A stretch of 64,000 nucleotides of DNA from an uncultured Treponema sp. (lineage in GTDB: Bacteria > Spirochaetota > Spirochaetia > Treponematales > Treponemataceae), in the NCBI GenBank assembly GCA_947177175.1, contig CAMWTK010000001.1, forward strand, positions 1 through 64,000, written 5' to 3'. Below are positions 16,815 through 26,657 of this stretch, in pieces. The position numbers were made by a program, and so were the translations under genes. The notes beneath the pieces were generated by a model. The model was given only the letters and a program-made list of their open reading frames with translations, ran no database searches and was not told the origin of the DNA. Numbering within the stretch: the stretch's first letter is position 1; the number at the start of each line of letters is the position of its first letter.

Positions 16815-16843
16815 AATATATATCATACACACAATAAAGTCAA
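16815..16843 (-). promoter_or_regulatory. Promoter of the HU-like gene, long 5' leader
   Basis: Minus-strand TTGACT, 17-bp spacer, TATATT; predicted start near 16808. The resulting leader of about 150 nt turns GC-rich close to the gene and may be structured. The gap 16659-16956 holds this promoter and the divergent xre promoter and no gene. Confidence 0.65.
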
Positions 16844-16920
16844 GCAAAAATGACCCTAAATTACATAAAGTATTATTTTTACGACTTTTTATAAAAATTC
16901 TGATTTTTGCTGTCTGAAAC

Positions 16921-16949
16921 ATGACTTTTTCTGCGATATGCGGTATAGT
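16921..16949 (+). promoter_or_regulatory. xre promoter, predicted near-leaderless start
   Basis: ATGACT, 17-bp spacer, TATAGT. The predicted +1 at 16956 lies one base before the ATG at 16957. No convincing ribosome site is present. Confidence 0.55.
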
Positions 16950-16956
16950 AAGAGCC

Positions 16957-17277
16957 ATGAACGATATGAGACCGACCATAAAAGAAATTGCCCGGAACGT
17001 TGCGGACAGGCGGAAAGCACTCGGCCTAACGCAGGCACAGATTGCTGAGCGGCTGCAAAAAAGCCGCGCCTATGTCATCGCGCTAGAGGCCGGGGACGTG
17101 CAGCCGACCGTCTCAGTCATCTACGAGCTTGCGGAGATTTTCGCTTGCACCGCGCACGACCTGATGCCCCCGAAGCCGCTTGACGAAGAGCGACCTGAAA
17201 TGCGCGGCAGCCGCGTCAGCGCTGAGACGGAAGATGCGGTTGCCCGGATGCTCAAGGAGGAACGCGATGCATGGTGA
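16957..17277 (+). CDS. Xre-family helix-turn-helix regulator
   Basis: A 106-aa protein starting MNDMRPTIKEIARNV. A Cro/C1-type HTH occupies about residues 10-65: RRKALGLTQAQIAERLQKSRAYVIALEAGDVQPTVSVIYELAEIF. The last 40 residues are charged. The first ATG in the ORF track (16921) lies in the -35 region of the predicted promoter and is not used here. The 3' end overlaps the ImmA-like gene by 11 bases, with that gene's AAGGAGG inside this coding region. Such Xre-ImmA pairs control mobile elements and stress responses; the Xre member is the repressor. Confidence 0.85.
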   Translation: MNDMRPTIKEIARNVADRRKALGLTQAQIAERLQKSRAYVIALEAGDVQPTVSVIYELAEIFACTAHDLMPPKPLDEERPEMRGSRVSAETEDAVARMLKEERDAW

Positions 17278-17818
17278 GACACGGAATTATGAGACGCAAG
17301 TTGCCAAAGACATCCTGAACGAATTCGGTATCACGACTAGGGATAAACTGCCGGTCGATATGGACGCAATCCTTACGGCAAAGGGCTTTACCGTGAGCGA
17401 GCGCAATCTTCCCGAAGACCTCGCCGCCGTCCTTGACACGCGCACCGCAGGAAAACCGATCCTGCTGGTGGACAGGCATTTGGATCTCCCCAAAAAACGC
17501 TTCGTGAAAGCATGCGAGCTGGGGCATTTCCTGTTGGACGGAGACTTCACGGGCGTACGGATGGACAAAAAGGCATTTTTCTCGCAAGCCCTGAGCGGCC
17601 TGCCGGCAGACGAATCCGAGCGCAGGGCAAACCGTTTTGCCTATGCCCTGCTCATGCCAAAAAAAATCCTCGAAGAGCAGGCGCAGAAAAACAACGGCAA
17701 AAGCGACGACGATTTTGCAAGCACGCTCGCGGCCGTTTTCGGCGTGAGCGTGCTTGCGGTCGCCGTCGGCTTTGTTATCTCCGCGCTGCTGAGTGACAAC
17801 AAAGGCAAGAAAAAATAG
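17267..17818 (+). CDS. ImmA/IrrE-like protein with altered HExxH motif
   Basis: A 183-aa protein of the ImmA/IrrE type, whose members are zinc peptidases that cleave the partner Xre repressor. The fold is recognisable: ETQVAKDILNEFGI, ILLVDRHLDLPKKRFVKACELGHFLL and ERRANRFAYALLMPK. The expected HELGH reads CELGH, so the first zinc-ligand His is Cys, while Glu and the second His remain, as does the later Glu of ERRANRFA. The C-terminus (LAAVFGVSVLAVAVGFVISALLS) is hydrophobic enough for a membrane helix, then KGKKK. A clear AAGGAGG lies six bases before the ATG at 17267. It converges on the activase gene (11-bp gap). Confidence 0.8.
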   Translation: MHGETRNYETQVAKDILNEFGITTRDKLPVDMDAILTAKGFTVSERNLPEDLAAVLDTRTAGKPILLVDRHLDLPKKRFVKACELGHFLLDGDFTGVRMDKKAFFSQALSGLPADESERRANRFAYALLMPKKILEEQAQKNNGKSDDDFASTLAAVFGVSVLAVAVGFVISALLSDNKGKKK

Positions 17819-17829
17819 CCCCCGCCCCG

Positions 17830-20800
17830 CTACGCCTCTTTCCGACGCTCCTGCGCGAGCATCACTTCCTGCGCCGCAACCTGGTCGGCGTTGAGCGGCG
17901 GCCTGCCGTCAATCAGCCCGCGCTCATCCTCGTCGGGGTGCTTTCCGTAGGGGGCGTTCGCGAGCAGCAGTTTCAGGCGGTTCAGCTGGTTGACCTCGCT
18001 CGAGCCGGGGTCGTAGTCGATGGCGGCAATGTTCGCCTCAGGGTAGCGCCGCTTGAGTTCCTTGATGACCCCGCGCCCGCAGATATGGTTGGGCATACAG
18101 GCGAACGGCTGCACGCAGGCAAAACTCTGCACGCCCTCGCGGATCAGATCCACGATTTCGCCCGTCAAAAACCAGCCCTCGCCCGTCACGTTGCCGAGCG
18201 AAATGATGTCCTTCGCATAGTCCATCTTCTCGTAAATCGACGTGGGCGGCACGAACCGGCGGCTCTTGGCGAGCGTCCGCTTCACGTACCCGCGGAACGT
18301 CTCGGTCAGGGCGATGAGCAGCCGCGCGATCCGCTCGCCGCTTTTGGGGACGGCAAGGTTCTTGTGCTTGAAGATATTGTCCGAAAAATTGTACAGCAGG
18401 AAGTCGATGAAGCCCGGCTGCACGCATTCCGCGCCCTCCGCCTCGATCGTCTCCACCAGATTGTTGTTCGCCGTGGGGTGCAGCTTGACCAGAATCTCAC
18501 CGACCACCGCCACGCGCGGCTTCTTGACCGGCATCAGCTCAAGGTGGTCAAAGTCCCGGACGATGCCGCGCACGATTTTATGGTAGGTGTGCAGCGACAT
18601 GCCTTTCAGGGCGCGCCCGATGATGTCGTTCCATTTCTCATAGAGCGCGTCCGCGCTGCCCGGCACTTTCTCGTAGGGGCGCGTGCGGTACAGCACCTGA
18701 ATGAGCAGGTCGCCAAGGATGAACGCGAGCACGATGCCCTTTCCGAGTGAGAACGTCAGTTTGAATCCGGGATTCGATTCCAGCCCCTGCGCGCTCAGGC
18801 TGATGACCGGGATATGCCCCCACCCCGCGTCGTTGAGCGCGCGGCGGATAAAGCCGATGTAGTTGGTCATGCGGCAGCCGCCGCCCGTCTGGATAATCGC
18901 GAGGCTCACGCGGTTCAGGTCATACGCGCCGCTTTCGAGCGCGCTCATCAGCTGCCCCGTCACCAGTATGGCGGGATAGCACGCATCGTTGTTCACGTAT
19001 TTCAGCCCCACATCGACGGCTTTCTTGTCCACTTCGGGCAAAAAGACGATATTGTAGCCCTCATGCTCGAACACTTTCTGGTGCAGGCGCATGTGAATCG
19101 GGCTCATCTGCGGGGCAAGAATCGTGTGCGTCCGCTTGAAGTCCTTCTCAAACGGCTTGCGGTGGTACGCGGACGACCGGGACGGCAGTTTCTTGCGGTT
19201 GCGCTGGCGTTCCCGCACCGCGGCGATGAGCGAGCGGATACGGATGCGCACCGCGCCGAGGTTCGAGCCTTCGTCAATCTTGATGAGCGTGTACATCCGT
19301 CCTTTCGCCTTCAGGATTTCGTCCACCTGGTCGGAGGAGATCGCATCCAGCCCGCAGCCGAACGAGGTGAGCTGCACCAGCTCAAGGTCGGGCATACCCG
19401 CCACGAACGCGCCCGCACGGTACAGGCGGCTGTGATACGTCCACTGATCGACGATACGGAGGGGTCGCTCCACCCGGGCAAGGTGCGCCACGGATTCTTC
19501 GGTAAAGACCGCAAGCCCCAGCCCGTTTATCATCTCCGGGATGCCGTGGTTGATTTCGGGGTCGAGGTGGTAGGGGCGGCCGGAAAGCACGATGCCGTTC
19601 GCGCCACGCAGAATCATCTCCTCCAGCGCCTCCTCGCCTGCCTGCCGCACCTCGGCGCGGAATTTCTCCTGCTCTTTCCAGCCCGCGTCCACGGCAGACT
19701 CGACCTGCGCGCGCGTCACGGGGAAATGCGGCGAAAGCTCCTCGAACAGCCGCTCGGCAAGACGTTTTTTGTCCTCAATCGGCAGGAACGGGTTCATGAA
19801 CAACAGGTTCTTGTCCTGCCGCAGCGCGTCCACGTTGTTCTTGAGGACTTCGGAATAGCTCGTGACGATCGGGCAGTTGTAATGGTTGTCCGCGCCCGCA
19901 TCCTCCACCTGCTCGTACGGAGCGCACGGGTAGAAGATGAACGGGCAGCCCACTTTGAGCAGGTGCATGATGTGCCCGTGCGTAATCTTCGCCGGATAGC
20001 AGACCGACTCGGACGGAATCGTCTCCAGCCCGGACTCGTACACGGCACGCGACGAACGCGGCGACAGCCGTACGCGGAATCCCAGCTCGGTAAAGAACGT
20101 GAACCACAGCGGATAGTTCTCGTACATATTGAGCACGCGCGGAATGCCCACCTCGCCCAGCGACGCATCGGAAAGCGCGCACGGACGGTAGCCGAACAGG
20201 CGGTCGTACTTCCATTTGAACAGGTTGGGCAGATTTTTGTTCTCGTCGGTCGCGCCGCTCGCCTTCGCGTTGCCCGCGTCAAGGACAGTGCCCCCGAGCG
20301 CCGCACGTTCCGCGCCGCGCTCGCAGCGGTTTCCCGTCACGAACGTGCGCGTCCGGGAGTTCTCCCCGTCGCCGTCCGCGGAGAACGTGTTCACCGTCAG
20401 CAGGCAGTTGTTCTGGCAGCCGCCGCAGCGGCGCAGGTCAAGCGAAACGCTGAAATGGTCGAGCTGGTCAGGTCCGGCAATGCCCGAGCGGATAACGGGC
20501 GGCACGAAGCCGGCCTCCTCGCCGGGCTTGGGGGCGGTCAGGTCGCGCCACTGGTCATAGGCAATCAGTGCCGCGCCGTACGCGCCCATCAGCCCCGCCA
20601 CGTCGGGGCGGTAGACGTTCACGCCCGCGATTTTCTCGAACGCGCGCAGCACGGCATTGTTGTTGAACGTGCCGCCCTGCACCACCACTTTCGTGCCGAT
20701 TTCGCCCGCGCTGCGCAGTTTTATCACCTTGAACAGCGCGTTCTTGATGACCGAATACGACAGCCCGGCGGAGATGTCGGCAATGGTCGCGCCCTCTTTC

Positions 20801-22359
20801 TGCGCCTGCTTGACGCGGCTGTTCATAAAGACCGTGCAGCGGCTGCCCAAATCCACCGGCTTCTGCGCGAGCAGTGCCTTCTGGCTGAACTCCTGCACGG
20901 AAAGCCCCATGCTCCGCGCGAAGTTGTCAAGGAACGACCCGCAGCCCGACGAGCATGCCTCGTTGAGCTGGATGGACACAATCGCGCCGTCTTTCATGCG
21001 CAGGCACTTCATGTCCTGCCCGCCGATGTCCAGCAGGAATTCCACGCCGGGAACGAAAAAATCGGCGGCGCGGTAATGCGTGATTGTCTCCACCTCGCCC
21101 GCGTCCACACCGAGCGCCGCCTGAAACAACGCCTCGCCATAGCCCGTGGACACCGACCGCGCGATGTAGGCATGGCGGGGAAGTATGGCATACAAGTCCT
21201 TGAGCACGCGCACCGCCAAATCGACCGGGTTGCCCGCGTTCACGTCGTAGAAACGCCACAGGATGCGCCCGTTCTGGTCGATGAGGACGGCCTTGGTCGT
21301 CGTCGATCCGGCATCAAGCCCGAGGAACACCGGGCCGCTCGCCTCGGCAAGCGGGGCTGTCTCCGTCGTCTCCTTTGCGTGCCGCGCGGTGAATTCGTCA
21401 AGCTCCGCCTGATCCCTGAACAGCGGCTCAAGCCGGGCGACCTCGTTCAGCTCCGCGCCCACCAGATTTTTGAGGCTTTCGCGCACCTGCGCGATCGTCG
21501 GGCAGGTTTCCGTCCGTTCCGCGCGCGGCACACGGTCGCGCCCCGCGTTGAACGCGCTTCCCGCCGCCACGAACAGCTGCGAGTTCTGCGGGACGATAAT
21601 CGCGTCGCCCTCCAGGTGCAACGTCTCGACGAAACGATGGCGGAGCTGGTCAAGGAAGTGCAGCGGTCCGCCCAAAAACGCCACGTTGCCGCGAATCGGC
21701 TTTCCGCACGCAAGCCCGCCGATTGTCTGGCTCACCACCGCCTGAAAAATGGACGCGGCGATGTCCTCGCGGCGAGCGCCCTCGTTGATGAGCGGCTGCA
21801 CGTCCGTCTTGGCGAACACGCCGCAACGCGCCGCAATCGGGTAAATCGTCGTCGCGCCTTTTGCCAGCTCGTTCAGCCCGGTCGCGTCCGTCTCAAGCAG
21901 CGCCGCCATCTGGTCGATGAACGCGCCCGTGCCGCCCGCGCACGTGCCGTTCATGCGCTGGTCAACGCCGCCCGTAAAATACGTGATTTTCGCGTCCTCG
22001 CCGCCCAGCTCAATCACCACGTCCGTCTGCGGGATGAGTTTCCTGACAGAGGTCGTGGCGGCGACCACTTCCTGTATGAACGGAATGCCCAGCCACTGCG
22101 AAACCGCAAGCCCGCCCGACCCGGTTACCCTGAGGCTGACGGCGCGGCGGTCCTTTTCCGGCAGGACGGATTCCAGCACGTCGAGCGCGCGGCCGACCAC
22201 CGTGATAATCGTGCTGCGGATGTCGGCGCGATGCCGCTCGTACGCTTCAAACAGAAAAGAATCGTCATCGTCAAGCGCGACGACTTTTACCGTGGTAGAA
22301 CCGACATCGATTCCCATGCGGACAGGCTCTGCTGCCGGCGAAAAGTGCATTTCAGACAT
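17830..22359 (-). CDS. Giant 2-hydroxyacyl-CoA dehydratase activase-like fusion (1509 aa)
   Basis: The protein joins two BadF/BcrA/HgdC-type activase domains, a DUF2229-type domain and a C-terminal region related to the dehydratase D-component. Domain 1 (about 15-285) has [15 protein letters not shown] and [15 protein letters not shown]. Domain 2 (about 340-620) has [16 protein letters not shown], the cluster-type [14 protein letters not shown] and [14 protein letters not shown] Cys-rich patch [12 protein letters not shown] follows, then the dehydratase-like part with [31 protein letters not shown] and [13 protein letters not shown]. Classic activases are Fe-S ATPases that inject electrons into dehydratases. 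Large fusions of this kind occur in anaerobes but their substrate is unknown. ATG at 22359 follows GGTGGA and a promoter at 22387-22415. Confidence 0.88.
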   Translation of the reverse strand: MSEMHFSPAAEPVRMGIDVGSTTVKVVALDDDDSFLFEAYERHRADIRSTIITVVGRALDVLESVLPEKDRRAVSLRVTGSGGLAVSQWLGIPFIQEVVAATTSVRKLIPQTDVVIELGGEDAKITYFTGGVDQRMNGTCAGGTGAFIDQMAALLETDATGLNELAKGATTIYPIAARCGVFAKTDVQPLINEGARREDIAASIFQAVVSQTIGGLACGKPIRGNVAFLGGPLHFLDQLRHRFVETLHLEGDAIIVPQNSQLFVAAGSAFNAGRDRVPRAERTETCPTIAQVRESLKNLVGAELNEVARLEPLFRDQAELDEFTARHAKETTETAPLAEASGPVFLGLDAGSTTTKAVLIDQNGRILWRFYDVNAGNPVDLAVRVLKDLYAILPRHAYIARSVSTGYGEALFQAALGVDAGEVETITHYRAADFFVPGVEFLLDIGGQDMKCLRMKDGAIVSIQLNEACSSGCGSFLDNFARSMGLSVQEFSQKALLAQKPVDLGSRCTVFMNSRVKQAQKEGATIADISAGLSYSVIKNALFKVIKLRSAGEIGTKVVVQGGTFNNNAVLRAFEKIAGVNVYRPDVAGLMGAYGAALIAYDQWRDLTAPKPGEEAGFVPPVIRSGIAGPDQLDHFSVSLDLRRCGGCQNNCLLTVNTFSADGDGENSRTRTFVTGNRCERGAERAALGGTVLDAGNAKASGATDENKNLPNLFKWKYDRLFGYRPCALSDASLGEVGIPRVLNMYENYPLWFTFFTELGFRVRLSPRSSRAVYESGLETIPSESVCYPAKITHGHIMHLLKVGCPFIFYPCAPYEQVEDAGADNHYNCPIVTSYSEVLKNNVDALRQDKNLLFMNPFLPIEDKKRLAERLFEELSPHFPVTRAQVESAVDAGWKEQEKFRAEVRQAGEEALEEMILRGANGIVLSGRPYHLDPEINHGIPEMINGLGLAVFTEESVAHLARVERPLRIVDQWTYHSRLYRAGAFVAGMPDLELVQLTSFGCGLDAISSDQVDEILKAKGRMYTLIKIDEGSNLGAVRIRIRSLIAAVRERQRNRKKLPSRSSAYHRKPFEKDFKRTHTILAPQMSPIHMRLHQKVFEHEGYNIVFLPEVDKKAVDVGLKYVNNDACYPAILVTGQLMSALESGAYDLNRVSLAIIQTGGGCRMTNYIGFIRRALNDAGWGHIPVISLSAQGLESNPGFKLTFSLGKGIVLAFILGDLLIQVLYRTRPYEKVPGSADALYEKWNDIIGRALKGMSLHTYHKIVRGIVRDFDHLELMPVKKPRVAVVGEILVKLHPTANNNLVETIEAEGAECVQPGFIDFLLYNFSDNIFKHKNLAVPKSGERIARLLIALTETFRGYVKRTLAKSRRFVPPTSIYEKMDYAKDIISLGNVTGEGWFLTGEIVDLIREGVQSFACVQPFACMPNHICGRGVIKELKRRYPEANIAAIDYDPGSSEVNQLNRLKLLLANAPYGKHPDEDERGLIDGRPPLNADQVAAQEVMLAQERRKEA

Positions 22360-22386
22360 AATATCCACCAGAATGAGGTTACGGAC

Positions 22387-22415
22387 AGTGTACCTCAAAC
22401 GCGGAGATTAGGCAA
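22387..22415 (-). promoter_or_regulatory. Promoter of the activase fusion
   Basis: Minus-strand TTGCCT, 17-bp spacer, TACACT; predicted start near 22380, leader of about 21 bases with GGTGGA before the ATG. The -35 overlaps the last codons of the GH57-like gene, so the activase can be expressed on its own. Confidence 0.55.
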
Positions 22416-24414
22416 TGTCATGCCGCTTGCGGCCTTTCCGTTTTTTGGGGGTGATGATCGTGAAGACAATTGTTTTTTCCATCTCGCCGCCGGCGGCAAG
22501 ATCGACGTTCCAGCAGAGCGCGGCGACGAAGGTCGTGCCCGCGACGCGCACCGTGCCGTCCGCGCCCGGCCGGCGGAAAAACAGGGGCATACCGGTGACG
22601 GAGGCGTTCTCGTTCGGCTCGTAGACGAACGACACGTCGTTTGCCCGGTCGGTTATCTGGAGATAGGACACGTCGTTCCTGCTCCCGGGCTTTGCCGTCG
22701 CGTCAAGGTCGTCCTTTTCGCCCCCGGAGATGACCGCGACCGTATAGCCGTTGCAGTCCGCGCGGGAAAAATCGGTCTGCGCGAAGTTGGATTCCACCAC
22801 CAACTGCGCCCGGAGCGCGAGCGGGCTTTCGTTCCTGAGGATATACTGCACGGTAAAGCCGTTTGAGTTGATGCTATAGTTCTTCCGCAGCGTGACCGGC
22901 TGCCGCAGCGCACCGAATTCGTCCGTGCCGGTCAGCCGAATCTCATGGCGGCGGCGGTCAAACTTTGCCTGCGCGAACACGACCCGCGAGAAAATGCCGC
23001 TGCCCGTGGGCGCGCCTTTCTTATATGCCCGGTATTCTTCCGGCGTGAAGAGGTGATCGACGAACAGCCCGCGCTCGTAGGTGTCGCTCACGCGGTCGAA
23101 TTTCTCAATGCGCTTCAGGTTGTCGGCGTAGTTCCCCGTGTTGTGCATGACATCAAGCTCGGTGATGCTCGCGCCCCGGCGCGAGATACACGCATCGAAC
23201 GACTGCATCTGGCAGACATACTCGTCGTTGCCGTCCGCGTCATAGTCGTAGCTCGTCACGCATTCGGTGAACGTGTCCAGCCCCTCGCGCAGGATTTTCT
23301 CCGCCTCGGTCAGCGCACGGTAGGCGTTCTGCCGGATCGCGTTGGTGGCGAAGATGCCCTGCGGATTGCACACGAACGCCTCGCCCGTCTGCGCCTGCCA
23401 CAGTTTTTCCCGCGCGCTTTTCTTGCGCACCTTGTCGCCGTGGTAGTTCGCGATGAGCGTGCTGATGTAGAGCATACGGTCATACAGGGCATGGTTGCGC
23501 GGATAGGTCTCCAAGAAATCGTACATCGTCACCGGGTAGCCCGCCGCACGCTCCTGCGGCGTATACGGCACCAGCCCCCACTGCGCGATGTCGGAGCGCA
23601 CGCCCGCCGCGATGTATGCCGGTCGCACCGCCGCATGCAGCTTGCGGTATTCCTGCGGGGTCGTCAGCGCGATGCCGCCGTCTGCGTCAGACTGAAGCGC
23701 GCCGAGCAGTCCGCTCATCCAACCGTCCTCACAGCGGGCGGCGAACGATTCCACGTCGCACATGAGGGTGAGCACGGGAACATCCGTCGCGGGCGCGGCC
23801 GTTTTTGCGGACGACGACAGCGCCGCCGCCTTGAGTGAAGCAAGATAGTCCGCCGCCGAAACGGAATTGTCATGCGGCAGCCCCTCGCGCGAGACGGGAA
23901 ACACGACGACCGACTTTCCCTGCTCGGTGACCAGCAGCGGCTCGCCCGTCCGTTTCTCCGGCGCGACCAGCGAGCTGTCCAGCAGCACGTACTCCATGCC
24001 GCTGTTGTGCAGCCCCGGCACGATGCCGCCGTCCCATACCGAGCCGTACACGGTCATGCCGCGCGGACGCTTCCCGATCGCGCCGCTTAAGGCGGCGGTG
24101 TACAGCTCAATCTGCCCGTTCCTGTCCATGGGAAGCAGCAGCGGGAACGGCGGATTATAATAGCCGCCGCCCAGCAGCTCAATCTGCTTGCGGTGCAGCA
24201 GCTCTTTCAGGAGCGTCACGCATTCGGGATGCTTTTTTGCCAGCCAGGAGAACGTCGGTCCGAAAAATGAGAAAGACACCTTACACGCAGGATTCGCATA
24301 GAGAAACGAGACGATTTTTTTATATGACCGCTGGTACGCCGCCTCCAACGAATCGGGCGAACTGATACCCAGCGAACCGGCCGTAACCGCCATGCAGATA
24401 TGCAACACTTTCAT
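22408..24414 (-). CDS. GH57-like glycosidase family protein, active site altered
   Basis: The 668-aa protein follows the plan of GH57 4-alpha-glucanotransferases/amylases: an N-terminal barrel (KVSFSFFGPTFSWLAKKHPE, LLGGGYYNPPFPLLLP) and a C-terminal beta-sandwich half (about 400-668). The usual nucleophile segment TERVWEPE corresponds to YGSVWDGGIVPGLHNSGMEYVLLD, with Gly where the catalytic Glu is expected. The N-terminal HQP histidine is not visible either. An Asp-containing VLTLMCDVESFA could be the acid/base strand. It may bind glucan or glycogen without hydrolysing it. The start is uncertain: ATG at 24414 fits the family, GTG at 24450 is possible; neither has a good ribosome site. It follows rnfB by 47 bp. 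Confidence 0.7.
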   Translation of the reverse strand: MKVLHICMAVTAGSLGISSPDSLEAAYQRSYKKIVSFLYANPACKVSFSFFGPTFSWLAKKHPECVTLLKELLHRKQIELLGGGYYNPPFPLLLPMDRNGQIELYTAALSGAIGKRPRGMTVYGSVWDGGIVPGLHNSGMEYVLLDSSLVAPEKRTGEPLLVTEQGKSVVVFPVSREGLPHDNSVSAADYLASLKAAALSSSAKTAAPATDVPVLTLMCDVESFAARCEDGWMSGLLGALQSDADGGIALTTPQEYRKLHAAVRPAYIAAGVRSDIAQWGLVPYTPQERAAGYPVTMYDFLETYPRNHALYDRMLYISTLIANYHGDKVRKKSAREKLWQAQTGEAFVCNPQGIFATNAIRQNAYRALTEAEKILREGLDTFTECVTSYDYDADGNDEYVCQMQSFDACISRRGASITELDVMHNTGNYADNLKRIEKFDRVSDTYERGLFVDHLFTPEEYRAYKKGAPTGSGIFSRVVFAQAKFDRRRHEIRLTGTDEFGALRQPVTLRKNYSINSNGFTVQYILRNESPLALRAQLVVESNFAQTDFSRADCNGYTVAVISGGEKDDLDATAKPGSRNDVSYLQITDRANDVSFVYEPNENASVTGMPLFFRRPGADGTVRVAGTTFVAALCWNVDLAAGGEMEKTIVFTIITPKKRKGRKRHDIA

Positions 24415-24461
24415 ACCAAAACGAAACGAGTGCTGCGCCCCACCCTGCACAACCTACAACG

Positions 24462-25010
24462 CTAACTCCTTCCAGACCTCGCTTGTATCATTCTATACCA
24501 AGCGCGCCAAAATGTAAAATGCTTTTTCGCCGGAATGTCCGCCTCCGCGCCCGTTTTTTCCGCCAGCGAAATCAGCCCGGCAGGACAAGACGGGACGCAC
24601 GCGCCGCAGCCGTCGCACAAATCGGTCACTACGGCAACGCTGCCGTCCAGCTGGATTGCCTTCTGGTGGCAGACCGCCATGCAGTCGCCAAAGCCCGCGC
24701 AGCCGTGGAAACCGTGGTATTCGGTCTCATACGCCGCATGGAACACGGCGCAGTTTTTCAGCCCCGCGTAGGTGAGCCGCCGCACGGACTCGTCTTTTGG
24801 CGCGGAGTCAATGACCGCCCGCCGCGACGGGTCGCTTTTGACCGCGTCCTCTTTTTCGACCTCATAGCTCACGTTCTTTTCGGCAGAAAGCACCGACGCA
24901 ACACCGTAATACTTTGACTTGAGCGCGGGCACGAAAAAGCAGAAGAAGAAAAACAGGCAGCCCGTCGCCAACAGCAGAAAGACGACGAGCAGCAGCACGG
25001 CAAGAATCAT
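24462..25010 (-). CDS. rnfB: RnfB-like subunit, truncated (182 aa)
   Basis: One N-terminal membrane helix (MILAVLLLVVFLLLATG) is followed by a linker and a ferredoxin-like region. The first cluster reads HGCAGFGDCMAVCH, matching RnfB's GCLGLGDC...C but without its leading Cys; the second, CDGCGACVPSCP, is complete. The Cys-rich FeS domain that normally follows the membrane helix in RnfB is absent, and the protein is clearly shorter than usual RnfB. GGAGG precedes the ATG, which overlaps the rnfA stop (ATGA). The longer frame in the ORF track runs antiparallel to rnfA coding and is not used. Last rnf gene of the operon. Confidence 0.8.
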   Translation of the reverse strand: MILAVLLLVVFLLLATGCLFFFFCFFVPALKSKYYGVASVLSAEKNVSYEVEKEDAVKSDPSRRAVIDSAPKDESVRRLTYAGLKNCAVFHAAYETEYHGFHGCAGFGDCMAVCHQKAIQLDGSVAVVTDLCDGCGACVPSCPAGLISLAEKTGAEADIPAKKHFTFWRAWYRMIQARSGRS

Positions 25011-25573
25011 CGTCCCACCTCCAGTTGCATGAGCCATGACACGTTGAACGCGCCCAGCGCAATCAGGATGACCGCAAGGCTCACGAGCAGCAGACAGTAG
25101 ACCCGCAGTCCCTGAACCGGCGCGAACAACGAGAAACGGTTGCGCAGCGCAAAGACAATGCCGCACAGCAGATAGAACGCCGCGACGCACGAAACGGCAA
25201 TGATGACCGCCACGCCGACGGACGATGCCTCGTTGAGCGCGAGCAGCACGCACAGCAGGGGCACGCCGAATTCCGTCGCCGAATTCTGCAAGCCGATAGT
25301 CACGAACACTTCGATGACCGCGGAGAACAGGACGAACACGATGACCGCCACCAGCGGGTACAGCTCGGCAAGGCGCACCGGGACGAACAGGGCATTGACG
25401 ATCAGGTAGGAGACCGTCGTCGTAGTCGCCACCGTAATGAGCGATTTCGTGCCCGTCAGGACAAGGTTTCCGTAGCCGCCGCTGCCCGCAGAAATCAGGT
25501 TGTGCAGCCCAATCCCATAGAACAGGAACGCCGACGCGGAGAACGCATAATAGACAATCGTGGCGAAAATCAT
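25007..25573 (-). CDS. rnfA: RnfA-like membrane subunit
   Basis: A 188-aa, six-helix membrane protein in the RnfA position. RnfA and RnfE form the pseudo-symmetric core of the Rnf/NQR pump and together hold a [2Fe-2S] cluster through one Cys pair each. The usual GICPxxxVS and NCA(I/V)LG Cys motifs are not visible: the matching regions read FYGIGLHNLISAG and VTIGLQNSATEFG. Start and stop overlap both neighbours by four bases. Assigned mainly by operon order and topology. Confidence 0.7.
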   Translation of the reverse strand: MIFATIVYYAFSASAFLFYGIGLHNLISAGSGGYGNLVLTGTKSLITVATTTTVSYLIVNALFVPVRLAELYPLVAVIVFVLFSAVIEVFVTIGLQNSATEFGVPLLCVLLALNEASSVGVAVIIAVSCVAAFYLLCGIVFALRNRFSLFAPVQGLRVYCLLLVSLAVILIALGAFNVSWLMQLEVGR

Positions 25574-26187
25574 CGCTCGACTCCCGCGCGCCTGAGAGCC
25601 GCAAACTGCCCCGTCACGAGCAGGTAGAGCGCGAGCAAGACGGCGACAAGCACGAACGCGCCCGGAATCGTCGCGAAAAACGCGCCTGCGGCAGTCGCCT
25701 GTGCGCCGAACGGCACGTGCGCCGCGGCAATCCTGCGCCAGACGGGAAAGGTCACCGTGCCGAAACCCACGAGGTCGCGCACCAGGTAGATGCCGAGCGC
25801 GACGGCGGAGAACACCGCGTTCCGCAACGCCTTCTCCTGTATGTCCGCCGCGAGCGACGGTGCGGCATATTTATAGGAAAACTCAATGATTGCCGAAGCC
25901 AGCGCGGGAAGATAGAACGAGAATCCCAACGTGAGCGCGACGACGGGACAGAAAAAGATGACCAGCTGCTTGAACAGAATGGTCACCGCAACCAGCTCCA
26001 CCGACACGATCACGTTCTTCAAATCGTCCAAATGCAACCGCTCCGTCAGATGCCCGACAAGCACGCCCGTCAAAACCTGCACGTTGAACACCACGACCAT
26101 CAGCAGCCCGAACGCCAGCCGCCCGGGAACGGGAACGACGACCGTAAGGACGGCCGCGAGATAAAAATAAATCGTCCTGTCTTTCAT
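25570..26187 (-). CDS. rnfE: RnfE-like membrane subunit
   Basis: A 205-aa polytopic membrane protein. The end RDLVGFGTVTFPVW corresponds to the RExxGFGTL segment of RnfE, and FYLPALASAIIEF to the helix that normally reads FIPLIxTNC; the Asn-Cys pair is Ser-Ala here. The first-half GLCP motif is also missing. It overlaps rnfG and rnfA by four bases each. The membrane core seems kept while the iron ligands are lost. Confidence 0.7.
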   Translation of the reverse strand: MKDRTIYFYLAAVLTVVVPVPGRLAFGLLMVVVFNVQVLTGVLVGHLTERLHLDDLKNVIVSVELVAVTILFKQLVIFFCPVVALTLGFSFYLPALASAIIEFSYKYAAPSLAADIQEKALRNAVFSAVALGIYLVRDLVGFGTVTFPVWRRIAAAHVPFGAQATAAGAFFATIPGAFVLVAVLLALYLLVTGQFAALRRAGVER

Positions 26188-26657
26188 TGTACTCCCGCCT
26201 TTTCCAGCATGAGCGGAATCCGCTTCTGCCAGTACGCAATCGTACTGCCCTGCACGGTGCGGTTGAGGACGTGCGCCGCCGTGCCCAGGTCAAGCGCATA
26301 GCCGACGAACTGTACGCCGGAGCGCGGTTCATACAGGAACAGCGCGGGCAACGCCCCCGCAACCGTGGGAATGCGCACGATCACGCAGCAGACCGGCCGC
26401 TCCGCCGCATCCGCGCGCCGGACCGCGAACACCGCCGCGCTCGTCGCCATCGTCGATTTAATCTCCAAAAAGTCGCCGACCACATAAGCGCCGGGGAAAT
26501 ACGTGTCGAGCGTCGCCTGCGCAGTCTGCGCAAGCCCGTGCCGCCATGAGCCGTGCGCGAGCAGGCTGACGCACAGGACGACCGCCGTCATGCCGGCCAT
26601 TATGCCGAAAAAGATGCCGTATTTCTTGCAGGCCGCTTTCAGTTCGTTGTCAGGCAT
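26184..26657 (-). CDS. rnfG: RnfG-like subunit without FMN attachment motif
   Basis: A 157-aa protein with one N-terminal helix (GIFFGIMAGMTAVVLCVSLLA) and a periplasmic domain (LDTYFPGAYVVGDFLEIK and later FLYEPRSGVQFVGYAL). RnfG normally carries a covalent FMN on an SGAT threonine near its C-terminus; here the matching place reads VLNRTVQGSTIAYWQ, with no (S/T)GA(S/T). It is also shorter than most RnfG proteins. The ATG at 26657 has AAGGATGG at a good distance; ATG 26666 is an alternative. It overlaps the rnfD end. Confidence 0.65.
   Translation of the reverse strand: MPDNELKAACKKYGIFFGIMAGMTAVVLCVSLLAHGSWRHGLAQTAQATLDTYFPGAYVVGDFLEIKSTMATSAAVFAVRRADAAERPVCCVIVRIPTVAGALPALFLYEPRSGVQFVGYALDLGTAAHVLNRTVQGSTIAYWQKRIPLMLEKAGVQ

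Noticed and set aside
18814-22866. 1350-aa plus-strand ORF opposite the activase gene
   Set aside because: It is a shadow of high G+C coding DNA: Arg/Ala/His-rich, no domain, no ribosome site. The opposite strand encodes a clear multi-domain protein.
24462-25604. 380-aa version of RnfB, which would restore a normal length
   Set aside because: The extra part is out of frame with rnfA, and its sequence is Arg/Gly/His-rich without Cys motifs. The GGAGG-ATG at 25010 is the real start.
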